The position numbers and the translations under genes are program-made. This document shows, in pieces, positions 12,729-23,901 of a DNA stretch of 64,000 bases; the first letter of the stretch is position 1, and the number at the start of each line of letters is the position of its first letter. The DNA is from Pontederia crassipes (Eukaryota; Streptophyta; Magnoliopsida; Commelinales; Pontederiaceae), in assembly GCA_030549335.1 (NCBI GenBank), contig CM060198.1, positions 60,819,953 to 60,883,952 on the forward strand. The letters are read 5' to 3'. Under the pieces are notes generated by a model. That model was not told the DNA's origin, searched no databases, and saw only the letters and a list, made by a program, of their open reading frames with translations.

Positions 12729-15027
12729 CAAGAAAAGGTCGCACGCCCGCCGCCCTTTCCTTTTCCCTACAAGCCGACGCAAAGAATGACGACGAACATG
12801 GAGAAGAAAAAAATATTATTTTACCCTTTTAATAATGTCGCGTTAACTAATTGCTCTCATGAAGAAGAGAGAATATGCTGCGTGGACGCCACGTTTTCCC
12901 AGCTACCAAAAAAGAAAAAAAACACTCGACCAAGAACATTCCTATTATAAATTAAAATTAAAAAAAGATCTATGAGCGTACATCAAAATTAGAGAATATT
13001 TAGTGTAATTTACTCTTATTAAGTACGCTGTACCTGCCAAACAGTGCCGTGGTATATCGGATAGGACACTGAATTATGCTGAAATATTAGTAACAAAAGA
13101 ATAGGTGGTTCCGCAAGATGAAGAAAGACGTTGTATTTAATAAGGAAAGAGTAAAGAACGAATTAATTAAAATAAGAAATCTACTGATAACGTTTCTCAT
13201 AAAGAGTGAGCTAACAACTTGGAACTCGCAAAAAAAAAAAAAAAAAATACAGCCATCTTCCATCGACGTACAAATCGACAACCCGAACGCCTTGTTGAAT
13301 CATGCTACAGCTCTTATTTGAGATAGAGAGCCAATCCAGTTTTTTGAGAGCCAATCCAGTTAATGAGGAAAAAAAAAGAACTTGACAGTAGATACCCAGA
13401 AAAAAGTGTTTGTGACAATGCCTTCTCTCCATTATTCTCCATGTATGCAGCCAGGTTTTTCTTAACATGGCTTTAGTTTAAGGTCTTAGTAGAGCATTAG
13501 ATTTCCCTTTGTACAACTGAAATTCCGCCATACAGTCAACTGAAAATACATCAAGGTTCAAACTTCAAACAAGTGGTAGCTATAATAATGAGCATCGGCT
13601 TTGTTGATAAACGGAAGCTGCCAATATATCAAAGTTGATTGTGCAAACCTTGCAAAATTCCTGCAAGAACATCTCCATTAAAATCATTCTAGCAGAATAA
13701 GGCTTAAAAAACAGAGTGAGCAACTACCAGTGCACCTGAAATATGGTTCTTTTGTAACACGTAATAGAAAATATAATAACAGGTACGCTGATGATCAAGT
13801 AAAAAAAAAAAGAATTTGATAAACTGCTCATCTATAAAAATGTGCACCTAAAACCAAAACACAAGAAGAAAAATCAAGTTGGTACGCCAGTCATTTTAAT
13901 GTTGCACAAATGCTCTAAGAAATAGTTGAATGACATGTCATCTCGGAGTTAAGCTTAAACCTCAACAGACATTCATGTTAATGAGTCTGAGCTTAAGTGC
14001 CTAAAACTTATGAAGGAATTGCCTTATTGTCACAGTGCATGCTGCTTCTGCAGCATTAAAAGGGCAAGCCATTTTAGCCATCATTGCCTTCAAAATATTG
14101 ATCAAGTCAATCATTGAACTCTATCTAAGGTGGACAAGGAAGGCCCATCTTTCACTTCCATTTCCACCACGTATATTATCCCCGAGTTAAACATCATGAT
14201 AACACTAAATTGTTATTATCCAGCAAAAGTGGCCAGCACTACCGGTCAAGAAGGCTTGATATGAGTCATCTGACACCATTGACTGTCAATCTTCCCGCAT
14301 CTGCCTAAACTCATAAAGCATGAATTATGTTATCACCTAGGACAACAACGAAAAAAAGCTAATGATAGATTAAAATGGAAAAAAGATCTCCATAACCACA
14401 ACTATATCCTTAAGCTTTTTTTATTCCATAACAAACAATTCCTTGACTTGAATGTTATGCAGCCACAAAAGTAATACCATTGGCATCACTAATAACCTTC
14501 TGGTATATGAAAACCATCTTATACATGAATGGATAACTTAAAACATTGTTATTAATATCATCAAATGATTAGACGGATGTAAAATAAAGGATTGAATATT
14601 TCTGATCAAGAACTTTAACTGAAAAGTTCCCATCCTACATCGACCACTCTTAAATAAGTTTAACAGTATGTCATGACCCTGCTATTTAAAATCTGAAAAG
14701 TTCAAAGCTTCAATCTGTTGCCATGAAGATATGCAAAATTCCCCACACAGGAGGGATACTGCTCATTGTTGCAGAAAACAGCACCATGTTAGATGATTTA
14801 GAAAACCTGATAATCGATTGTGCACCCAAATGGGATATACCATAATGAAACATAGCTCAGAAATCCTTCCATACAGAACTACTACCAGGTGTAAAAGACT
14901 AAGTGCATCCAACTTCAACCAATGAGGGCCAACGATTTATAAGAAGGTGGAAGTTTCAAAATTTGAATCCTTCAAGTTCCAGAATCAAGGCAAAGAAATT
15001 TACCTTTTTGTCCGCCCCTCTCTTATA
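12729..15027. other. Intergenic, 3' of the PPR gene
   Basis: AT-rich, with several poly(A)/poly(T) runs (for example near 13230). The last few hundred bases before 15028 are the likely 3' UTR region of the minus-strand PPR gene. No further gene, RNA or bounded repeat recognised. Confidence 0.4.
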
Positions 15028-16209
15028 CTACTGTGGCAAACTTTCCTCCACTTCCTTCCACATGTCTGAATTCCCTGAGAATTTCTCCTTCATCTGCTCC
15101 ATGACCTCCTTTGCCTCCTCAACTTTGGACATGCTCACTAATCCTTTCACAAGCATCTTCATGGTTGTGAACGAGGGCACCCAGTTTCTCGCCATTGTCT
15201 CCTTGAATACTTCAAGAGCGGACTCAAAGTCCTCACCTTGACACAGATAATGAATAAACAGAAAGTAGCACCTGCTATCCGGAACGCATCCCTTGCTCCT
15301 CATCTCCTGATAGAGCTTCTTCGCCTCCTCCAGTTGCCCTTCCTTGCAGAATCCATAGATCAAGTGTTTATATGTGACCCGATTTGGTTTCATGCCGTTA
15401 GCCGTCATCTCCTTGAACAGTGCCTTGGCTTCGCCAGGACGTTTCAGCTTGCACAGGCTCATCATCCTAACATTGTAGGTGCTCAGTGCACCGGGATGGC
15501 AATCGTGCTTCTTCATGAACTCGAGTACCTTCTTGACGTCGTCGAAACGCTCCTCACGGTAGAATCCCTCGAGCGCGTTGCAGAACGTTGTTATGCTGGG
15601 CTTCACTCCAGAGCGGGACATTTGGTCGAGCAATGAGAAGAACGACCTTGAGGTCCCAGACTCGGCGAAGGACTTGATCATGGTATTGTACGTCTCCACG
15701 TCGGGAACGATGCCGTAGGATGTGGGGAACTCATGGAAGGCGCGCGCGGCCTCGGAGGGGTTCTTGGCGAGGACGCAGGCGAAGAGGAGGGAGTTGAGGG
15801 AGCGAACAGAGGGGTTGGACTTGAAGACGCGAACGGCGTCGTCGAGCAAGCCGGCCTGGCCGAAGAGGACGATGGCGTGTGGGGCGGAGGACAAGGCCAC
15901 AGAGTCGAGGAGGTCGCGGAGGTGGACGACGGATGGGGACGGGGAGGAGAGCTTGGAGACGGCGGCGGAGAGCGCGGAGCGATCGAGGTGGGAGACGGAG
16001 GGGCGGAGGGAGGCGGCACGGCAGATCTCGACGATGCGCTCCGGCGAGGTCTCCGACTTGAGGAGTGACAGGGCAGCGCGCGACTTTTGCTTGCTCGTCA
16101 ACACCACGGAGGGATCGGATGGGTTCAGGATCGCCGACGCAGAGGAGGTGGACAAGCCCCGGCAATGACGGCGACTCCGGAGCAGTTGGCGGAGAACGGC
16201 GGCGGCCAT
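15028..16209 (-). CDS. PPR336: P-class pentatricopeptide repeat protein, PPR336/rPPR1-like, mitochondrial
   Basis: A single uninterrupted 393-codon frame, starting MAAAVLRQLL. Residues 1-25 are rich in Arg, Ser and Ala without acidic residues, fitting a mitochondrial presequence. A conserved N-terminal block (LTSKQKSRAALSLLKSE, ERIVEICRAASLRP, residues 38-70) is characteristic of the Arabidopsis PPR336 group, which binds the mitochondrial ribosome. From about residue 170 come five or six 35-residue PPR motifs, seen as repeated xTYNxMI/xLI...F/LC...EAKxLFxEM...GxxPx (for example 244-278 and 279-313). The C-terminus ...MWKEVEESLPQ also fits the group. No E or DYW editing domain is present. Expected role: RNA binding in mitochondrial translation. 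A partial copy lies at 21638-21836. Confidence 0.9.
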   Translation of the reverse strand: MAAAVLRQLLRSRRHCRGLSTSSASAILNPSDPSVVLTSKQKSRAALSLLKSETSPERIVEICRAASLRPSVSHLDRSALSAAVSKLSSPSPSVVHLRDLLDSVALSSAPHAIVLFGQAGLLDDAVRVFKSNPSVRSLNSLLFACVLAKNPSEAARAFHEFPTSYGIVPDVETYNTMIKSFAESGTSRSFFSLLDQMSRSGVKPSITTFCNALEGFYREERFDDVKKVLEFMKKHDCHPGALSTYNVRMMSLCKLKRPGEAKALFKEMTANGMKPNRVTYKHLIYGFCKEGQLEEAKKLYQEMRSKGCVPDSRCYFLFIHYLCQGEDFESALEVFKETMARNWVPSFTTMKMLVKGLVSMSKVEEAKEVMEQMKEKFSGNSDMWKEVEESLPQ

Positions 16210-16719
16210 GGCGGCGTCTTGTTAGGGTTTAAGCCTGCCACGGTTCTGGAAACGGGAAGGAGGAGATCGGAACTTGAAAGGGTAGTCGCAGGTCAGTGGA
16301 CAGAGACTAATTGGCGCACGGATCGGAACCGTTGATGTTGCATTCATGTTCGTGCAAATGGTGGAAACTGGAGACTGGCGAGCTGTTCATGGGCTTTAGG
16401 TCCATGTATTATCTATTGGTGAGCCCACAATTGCTACGTAAATTAAGCCCAGTTATCCATTGGTCCATGTATTATCTGTAGGGGATGAATACTGGCTGTG
16501 GTAACATGGGATGAATGATTTTATTCTTTTGCCCTCTTTTTTTTTTTTAATTCTCAACTCAAGATTTTAAATTAATATTTTTTTTAAAAAATATTAATTT
16601 AATGGAATAAATTCATTTATCCCATAGATAGTTATTCACGAGGAAATTGAATTAAACTCACACATATACAAATATTTGGATACAACAACATGAAGTCGTG
16701 CATATATGTACCTATCATA
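16210..16719. other. PPR-WAK intergenic segment, duplicated at 31228-31610
   Basis: Contains the PPR 5' flank (minus strand) and the 3' flank of WAK-A. About 16360-16450 is closely matched at 31228-31325 next to WAK-B (shared GGCTTTAGGTCCAT and TTGCTACGTAAATTAAGCCC), and the stretch before the WAK stop codon also aligns. This marks a former duplication unit that reached into the PPR promoter. Confidence 0.7.
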
Positions 16720-19700
16720 TCATCTTCCTCCAACATCAATGTCCAATACCAATCTGCTGTCCAAGCTCTGATTCACACTTATCTCTCCTGTGCTGTACTC
16801 GAATGCCGAATCGCCGAGCAAGCTTTGCGTCTCTTCATTTCCTTGCTGCCGCCATGGGTGTTGCTTGTTCCTCGCCAAAGCGTGCAACTTCTCAGCAACT
16901 TCCTTCATGGACGGCCTCTCGTCTCCGCGCACGCTCAAGCACTGGCGTGCGAGCTCGGCAACTTCTCTCAGCATCTCATCCATTCCCCGCACTTCATTCA
17001 ATACATGCTCGTCTAGAATTTCCAGCAGCTTGCCCTCTTTCATCGCCACAATGAAGCTTGACGCAAGACTCTTCTTCTCCTCGGAGCCCTCGGAGTAAAT
17101 AGGCTTTTTGCCGGTGATGAGCTCCAGCAGCACCACTCCGAAGCTGTAGACATCACTCTTATCGGTCAGTTGGTGACTGAGCAGGCTTTCAGGATCCAAG
17201 TAGCCTAGAGTTCCTTGCATGAACTGCACGAATCCTGATTCATCCATGGGCACCAGCTGCGATGCTCCGAAGTCGGACACTTTGGCCCTGCCTTTGTCAT
17301 CCAGAAGTATGTTGAGCGACTTGACATCGCCGTGAACGATGGACCTCGAGATTGACGAGTGCAAATAAGCCAGCGCTTCCGCCGATTCCGAGGCGATCTT
17401 TATGCGCGTCGCGAGCGGCATCGGCGCACTCTGGTTCTTACTATTGTGGATAGCGTCATAGAGCGTGCCGTTCGACACGAACTCGTAGACCAACATGGGG
17501 ACGTCCACCTCGAGGCAGCAGCCCAAGAGCCTGACCACGTTTCGATGGTTGATCTGAGAGAGAATGATGATTTCATTGACGAACTCTTCCTTCTGGCTCT
17601 CGTCGACTATCTTCGACCTCTTTATGGCGACCTCCCTACCGTCGTCCAGAATTCCCTTGTAAACCATGCCGCGACCCCCGGCACCGACAACTTTGTCATC
17701 GTCGAAGTTGTTCGTCGCCCTCTCCAGATCCCTTTTGCTAAATACCACGACGGTGTCCACCCGTCTGGATCTCATCTCTTCATATAACATGAGCCCTCCG
17801 TTGCGGTCGAAAAACAGTTCCCTTTCTCGCTCGTGCTTTCGCTTTTGAAAGGTAATGAGCATGAAGCTACCAACGGCGACCAGGATCACAATACCTGCGC
17901 TGATTCCTGCACGATCACAGGGAGCACGAGTGGCGTAAGGCAAAGGAGTAGATTGGATATATGCAAGTACGTGTGCACGCGCGTGTTTCTTAATGCTGAT
18001 ACGAGACATGGCATGCACAATTAATCACGACGCTTCACTTGAATCAGGATATTTACCTACAACCAGTTTTGCAAATAATGGAAAGCTGTCGGTGGATTTG
18101 GTGCTGGTGCAGGTTCCATTTTTGGCATCTCCATGCATTCCGAGAGGGCATTCGCATCGCTCGCAAGGAAAAAAATGCACAAGGTGTTAATTACAACATA
18201 CTGTTGAAGTTTGTTTTCTTTAATCTCACTGCAGCCTTATTTAATCTTGTTTTCATTGTATTAGGATTAAACTTCTTTTGTCATATTTGGTGTATAATAT
18301 AGGAGCAATGCTATTAAAATCGGACCGAACAGTTCGGATTCAACTGGTTCAATCACGAATCGATTTTTGGTCCGGTCCGATTTGAAGTCAAAATCGAAAA
18401 TGGTGTTTGACCGAAAAAATAGATTGAACCAACAAAAATTGGTGAACCGGCGAACCGGTGGAACCTGGTTCAGTTGAAAAAGTGAAAAAAAAACTTAAAA
18501 GTCACTAAAAGGAAAGAAAAAGATGAAAAGAAAAAAAAAAGAAAATATTTGAATAAACAGAATGAATTAAAATAAATGAAGAGAGAGGAGATGGAATGAA
18601 AAAGATAAAAGAGTGATTTTGGACAACTTGATGACATTAAATGATAAATAAAATTTAACTTTCTAACATAGAAAGTTAAAGAAGAGAGAGGAAGAAATAG
18701 GAAAAAGAAAGTAAAATTAATGAAGAGAGAGAAATAAATGAAAAAAAGAAAGTAAAACAAAAATAAGACATAAAAGTGGTTTTTGTTTAAAAAGATTTAA
18801 CGTATTATTAATAGAATTAAATGATAAATAAAAATTAATATTTTAAAATAGAAAAAATAAATATATATTTATGTTAATATTTAAAATTTAATAGGTTACT
18901 ATTTTTCTATATATAATATTTATTATATATATCTTCAAAATTATTACAAATAATAATATTTTAATAGAATTTGATTCAATCTGATCGAATTCGATCGGAC
19001 TGATTTAACCATGACCCAATTATTCATCCGATTCGATGGTACGGTCGGTTATGATAACATTGTATAGGAATGTAGAATTTTAGAAGTGCCATTATTACCA
19101 CTTGTGAAATTCTAATGCCACTCGTCTTTTTCAATTTTTTTCCTTTTACAAATCTTGCCACTTGTTATAAATGTTATTATTCAATCTACATTATGATTTA
19201 AAATAATAAACTAAAGAAGATGAAAAGTCCCTATCCATGATCTAATAAAAAAAATTCACAATACTTAATTTTCAGGTTACAATATTTTTTTTTCTTTTCT
19301 ACGGTAATGCAAATCATATATATTTCCCCAAAAAGGTTCTTTTAGTTATTTAATCTATTTTAATTACTTTTTATATCTTCAGATTTTATTTGTTCAACAG
19401 CATTTTAGTCTTATGCCTTGTAATAGAACAAGAATCATCCAAAAGAAAAATGGAGAAAAAAAAAACGAGGAACGTTTAAGCAGGTGATGGAATCAAAATG
19501 ATTATCAAGTTAAGAACGGTACCGTAGCATCCATTCACAAGATATGGGTTCCCCTCGTAGCCTTCCTGGCATTTGCAGAGGTACCCACCGCCGTTGGACG
19601 AGTTGAAGTCGGTGCTGTTCTTACTGAGGCACACCTCCTCCGGCGAGGAGTTGTCGCGAATCGCCCAGTCGATCACCACGGGGACCCTTTCCTCCTGGCC

Positions 19701-20429
19701 GGCAGCAAAGTTGCTTGACAGATGAGCAACAGAGAAGTTGTACCAGCTCTGCTCGGCAAGGAAAGCGATGCTGCAGGGATTGAACTCCCACACGCTGGTG
19801 GTCGTGGGGCCGAAGCTCACGTTGTATGAGCTTAGCCCCTCGGGGATGGAGGTCTGGCAGCACCCGATTCCATCGCAGGTCCCATCCGTGAGGCTGCTCG
19901 TGTCGTTCGTGCAGAAGGAGACGCATCCGCTCTCGTAGGAGCTCGTCTTGGCGTTCGTGCCTTGGATGTAGGCGAGCGTGTCGCAGCCAACGGCGAAGAA
20001 CCTATTATGGGTCTTGGAGAACTTATACATGTCGCTGATGTCTGCCCACGGATAATACCAATTTGTGATGCCGTTCTGGTTGTGGCACTGGTAGGCGATA
20101 AGCAGCCTCACGCGCAGTTGGCCCTCTGCAAGTGATATGTTGGTGATCTGGATGTTGCCGGTGCCCATAAAAGGCACCGGGATACCGTCGTTCGTACTGT
20201 TGCATGTGATTTCAAGGCCTGATCTTGCGCAGTTCGTTCCGATCCCAAACGGGTAAGGGATATCGACGTCGCCGCACCGATCTGAGCAGCCCGGCCGCGC
20301 TATGCTCTGCGCCGCAGCAGTTGGAGCCGTCGACAGCGTCGAGACATGCAGCAGCGATGGGAGGAGCATCACAAGCAGCAGAGGAGATTGTGACAGACAA
20401 CATATCGAAACAACCTTAGAAATCGCCAT
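16720..20429 (-). CDS. WAK-A: wall-associated receptor-like kinase with damaged EGF exon
   Basis: Exon 1 (20429-19523, 302 codons) encodes a signal peptide, a Cys-rich GUB_WAK wall-binding domain (CGDVDIPYPFGIGTNC near residue 52) and a WAK-associated region ending [12 protein letters not shown]. Exon 3 (17906-16720) encodes a transmembrane helix (GIVILVAVGSFMLITF), juxtamembrane segment and Ser/Thr kinase: G-loop GAGGRG, VAIKRSK lysine, HGDVKSLN in place of HRD, and DFG. The middle EGF exon survives only as its 3' end (about 18156-18057). Its acceptor and first Cys residues are lost compared with WAK-B. Exons 1 and 3 both meet in phase 1, so splicing 1 to 3 would give an EGF-less protein of about 697 residues. 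Intron 1 also contains a hAT-like insertion (18306-19062). The coding exons lack stops or frameshifts, so it may still be expressed. Confidence 0.8.
18057..18156 (-). pseudogene. Truncated EGF-Ca exon of WAK-A
   Basis: Reads CECPLGMHGDAKNGTC and onward to the donor GTAG|GTAAAT, matching exon 2 of WAK-B (32939-33112). The 5' half, including DIDEC and the splice acceptor, is deleted; similarity resumes in the upstream intron at about 18166. The nearest AG upstream would enter in the wrong frame. Confidence 0.85.
18306..19062. mobile_element. hAT-like non-autonomous element in WAK-A intron 1
   Basis: A 757-bp insertion absent from WAK-B. The ends CAATG...CATTG continue as imperfect inverted repeats (left CAATGCTATTAAAATCGGAC against right-end complement CAATGTTATCATAACCGACC). 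It is flanked by 8-bp near-perfect duplications TATAGGAG (18298-18305) and TATAGGAA (19063-19070). The interior is AT-rich with no transposase. Confidence 0.72.
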
Positions 20430-21637
20430 GCTTGATTAACTCCTTTAATTTAGCTTCTCTTTCTTTTATTATATATATATATATATATATGGGATTAACT
20501 CGAGTGGATCTGATCAAAGTTACTAAACGTTATGATTTAAAACCTTATATGCAGCTTTATTTGCATATCTCTATATATAAAATGTACACACCAAGTTGCC
20601 ACCAAGCGAACGTTCCATCCTTTCAAACCACTTGCATTCATATGGTGGCCGGAATAATTTATTAATTTATTTTTCCGCTAATCTGGACCACGACCACGTG
20701 ACAATAGTCCTTCAGTTTACCAACTTATTAATTTATCGGAAAGCATATTTTTTTTCCCTTGTAGTGATGGTACCCAATGTTTCTCCTTATTTTTTTCTTT
20801 ATTTTTCATCAGCGTCCGAAAATTGCACCCATAAGCGACTGAATAATCTCGATCCATCATCGAATTTTACTAACATAATATTCATTTCGCATTGCTAGTA
20901 CGCTTAACTATTATTGATTAAACTTTTATTAAAATTGTTTTATGTACACAGAAATCGAATTTAAAGTTAACATGGCCGGCAGGCTGCCCTAACTTTTGTT
21001 GATTTACGAAAATTAAATCAGCATAATAAAACTCAAATTGACTTGCTGATATCTTAAAGCCGACCTTGACCTTCTACCATAAAACGATTACGCCTTGTAT
21101 AACTAACGAATAATATATCACACGCCAATTGTATTTATTTGACTAGCATGCATCCATCCACTGTAACATATATTGCTCAGTTGAAGCACGCGGGGACGTT
21201 GTTCCACCTGCAATGATCGATCCGCCATTGACCAGGACGATTAAATTATTATGAAACCAATTCCGTGCCTAAATTAATTAATTTTTACGTATGTACCAGC
21301 AAGAATGAATTTAAAGTAATACATATATGGGTGCATAAGTATAATAAATGTATATCTTCATAATAATTACTATTTTATTTCTATGATCATATTCCATAAT
21401 AGACATTATTCATCTCATTTATATTAGTGATGAGGCTGGAAGTAGATGTTTATATTTCTCGCCATTAATTTGTTTTATTTCATTCTTTACTCAAATATAA
21501 AGTTTTTTAAAATTCACAATAAATCATGCATATGCTTAGTGTTACAATTTTCATTTATTGATATATTCCACTTTTAAATTACTTTTGTGGAGTTTAGTTT
21601 TCCTCATCTAATATTTTGACTTATCTTTTTACAAAAA
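20430..21637. promoter_or_regulatory. 5' flank of WAK-A, shared among WAK copies
   Basis: Upstream of the minus-strand WAK-A start. It contains an (AT)n run at about 20470-20490 and a minus-strand TATATATA-type stretch near 20575. The block 20900-21630 recurs upstream of WAK-A' (29560-30200) and WAK-B (34800-35400 and 37340-37890), with landmarks such as GATTACGCCTTGTATA and CACGCCAATTGTATTTA. No gene in it. Confidence 0.65.
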
Positions 21638-21836
21638 CGTCGTCGAAACGCTCCTCACGGTAAAATCCCTCGAGCGCGTTGCAGGAACGTTGTTTATGTT
21701 GGGCTTCGCTCCAGAGCGGGACATTTGATCGAGCAATGAGAAGAAGGACCGAGAGGTCCCAGACTCGGCGAAGGACTTGATCATGGTATTTGTACGTCGG
21801 ATGTGGGGAACTCATGGAAGGCTGAACTCGCGCGGC
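21638..21836 (-). pseudogene. PPR gene fragment
   Basis: About 200 bp closely matching 15536-15750 of the PPR gene (codons for the block around FCNALEGFYREERFDDV and upstream). It has several small indels that break the frame and lacks both ends. It ends where a Copia LTR starts at 21837. Its position 3' of WAK-A', in the same orientation, mirrors the intact PPR gene's position 3' of WAK-A. Confidence 0.88.
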
Positions 21837-23076
21837 TGTTGTCTGATATTTCGTCTTTCAGTTTCTATTTTTTTTATCTTTGCTGAACGACCTGTTATGA
21901 GTTGTCCGAGTGTCGGCAGTTAGTGGTTTGTAACATAGTTCAGCGTAGCGTTAGTTATCTAATATAAAGGTTTATATCTCTTTCAGTATATAACATTTTG
22001 TAAACTCGTATAAAAACCAGAAGAGAGGAGATGTACTGATTCATTTTCTTTGAATACGAAAATTATGTCTTCCCTCCCAAATCTTGTTCTACACAGTGTT
22101 CTTGTATAGTTGTTGAGTTGCAGGAAGAATCTGGCCATCTCCGATCTGATCACCCGAATGATCTGATCGGTGTCTCAACCTCAGAAGTTTTTTTTTTATC
22201 ATGGTATCAAAGCCTTCTCAAGGAGCTTCAAATCTGATTTCTCTTTCTACTTAGGATGCAAGATAAGTCTTCCTAAATCTGAGTTCTTCTTCAGATTCAG
22301 TTTGGATAGAATATTTGCATTCAAGTTTTTTTCCAGCGGCCCAGATTTGACACTTGAGTATTCTTTTGTTTCTGATTTCTGTAATTGCAATGTCTGATTC
22401 AAGTTCATCAGACACTCCAAGACTCATTTTGATTCCAGATCAATTGATGAGTGCAGAAAACTATGCAGAATGGAGTGATACAATGTTTAATTCCCTTTTA
22501 GTAAAAAATAAACATGTTTTTGTTGATGGATTATTTACGATAGACAAAGTAGACCCTAATTTCTAATTTTTTTGAAAGAGGTGTAATGCTTTGGTACTTT
22601 CTTGGATTCCCATGTCTTGTGCAAAAGGTCTGATCAACAAGATCTCTTGTACACAAAGTGCACATGTAGTATGGTCTGATCTTAAAGAAAGATTTCAGAA
22701 GATAAACTCTAGAAGTATATTCATTAGAAAACAATTTATATGAGCTACAACAAGGACAGCTATCAATTTCAAAGTATTTTTCTCAACTGAAATGTATGGG
22801 AGGAATTATCTCTTATGACACCTGAAACTCCTACCACAGGGAATCGGAAAGCATATTCTGATTTCTTGGAGCAAAGGAAATTGTATAGGTTTCTGATGGA
22901 CATAAATGAATGTTTTAAACACAAATTCTTAGCATGATTCATTTGTCCTCTATTAATCAGGCTTATTCTTTGTTGATTGAAAAGGAACGGAGACAAGAAA
23001 AACAAATGCAGTGAACAAATGGCATTGTCCGAAAATAAGGTTCAATATAGACCAAAAAAAGATTATCAAATGCTTA
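21837..23076 (+). mobile_element. Truncated Copia element: 5' LTR and gag remnant
   Basis: A putative LTR begins TGTTGTCTGATA at 21837 and ends TCA at 22201. It is followed directly by TGGTATCAAAGC, a one-base variant of the Met-tRNA primer site. A gag frame starts at 22390 (MSDSSSSDTPRLI, then YAEWSDTMFNSLLVKNKHVF) as in Copia gag. It has stops at 22564 and 22573 and further breaks, while the downstream sequence still reads ALVLSWIPMSCAKGLINKIS and VWSDLKERF. Similarity ends near 23076, where WAK-A' intron sequence begins. There is no pol and no 3' LTR. Confidence 0.75.
22390..23060 (+). pseudogene. Copia gag remnant (Retrofit/Ale-like)
   Basis: A degenerate capsid-like reading frame. The first 58 codons are open; then TAA, TGA and later frameshifts occur, though the family pattern YSDFLEQRKLYRFLM and SINQAYSLLIEKERRQ is still readable. 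Lineage assignment is by general resemblance only. Confidence 0.7.
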
Positions 23077-23436
23077 TTCAGGTTACAATAAATTTTTTCT
23101 TTTCTACGGTTATGCAAATCATATATATTTCCACAAAAAGGTTCTTTAAGTTATTTAACCTATTTTAATTACTTTTATAGCTTCAGATTTTATTTGTTCA
23201 ACAATATTTTAGTCTTACGTCTTGTAATAGAACAAGAATCATCCATAAGAAAAATGGAGAAAATAAAAAGAACGTTAAGCAGGTGATGGAATCAAAATGA
23301 TTATCAAGTATAGAACGGTACCGTAGCATCCATTCACAAGATATGGGTTCCCCTCGTAGCCTTCCTGGCATTTGCAGAGGTACCCACCGCCGTTGGACGA
23401 GTTGAAGTCGGTGTTGTTCTTACTGAGGCACACCTC

Positions 23437-23854
23437 TGTTAGAGTTGGTGAATACTTCAGGGCCCTTTGTTTCTCACACCGGGTTCGCCCACGTGAGCTT
23501 AGGGGAATCTGAGTATTACCCAATTAACAGTATTGCTGGCGTACGAACGAAAGGGGGGGTTCGGGGGGCCCCGCCCTCCGACGGGTTTTGGGCTTTTGTT
23601 TAGCCGGCCCGTGTGGTTCGGATTAGGTTTCTTCTCTGTTTGTTTGGGTTTTAAACCCGGTTTGGAGAGGCTATTAATAGTCTAATTTCTGATGTAATTT
23701 TGTGCGGCGGCTGTAAACCTAAACATATAGTGGAACGTCTTTGCAGGACGTAACCCTCATCTCAAGGGTGAACCTGGGTAAATTTCGTGTGTCTCCTCTA
23801 TTTTTCTGCAATCTCACTGCGATCTTCTCTCCTTGTTCTCGAATTTTTTCATCA
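23437..23854 (+). repeat. 5' LTR of Copia element
   Basis: 418 bp, TG...CA ends, paired with 27959-28376. Confidence 0.95.
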
Positions 23855-23901
23855 ATTGGTATCAGAGCACAGGTTGTTCAAGGAATTAGGGTTTATTCGA
23901 G

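Noticed and set aside
15678-16168. Several long open frames on both strands opposite the PPR gene
   Set aside because: They are shadows of a GC-rich, stop-poor coding region. The PPR frame alone shows family motifs.
17359-17787. 142-codon plus-strand frame opposite the WAK-A kinase (also at 32250-32678)
   Set aside because: It exists in both copies only because the kinase exon is conserved. No domain or initiation context supports it.
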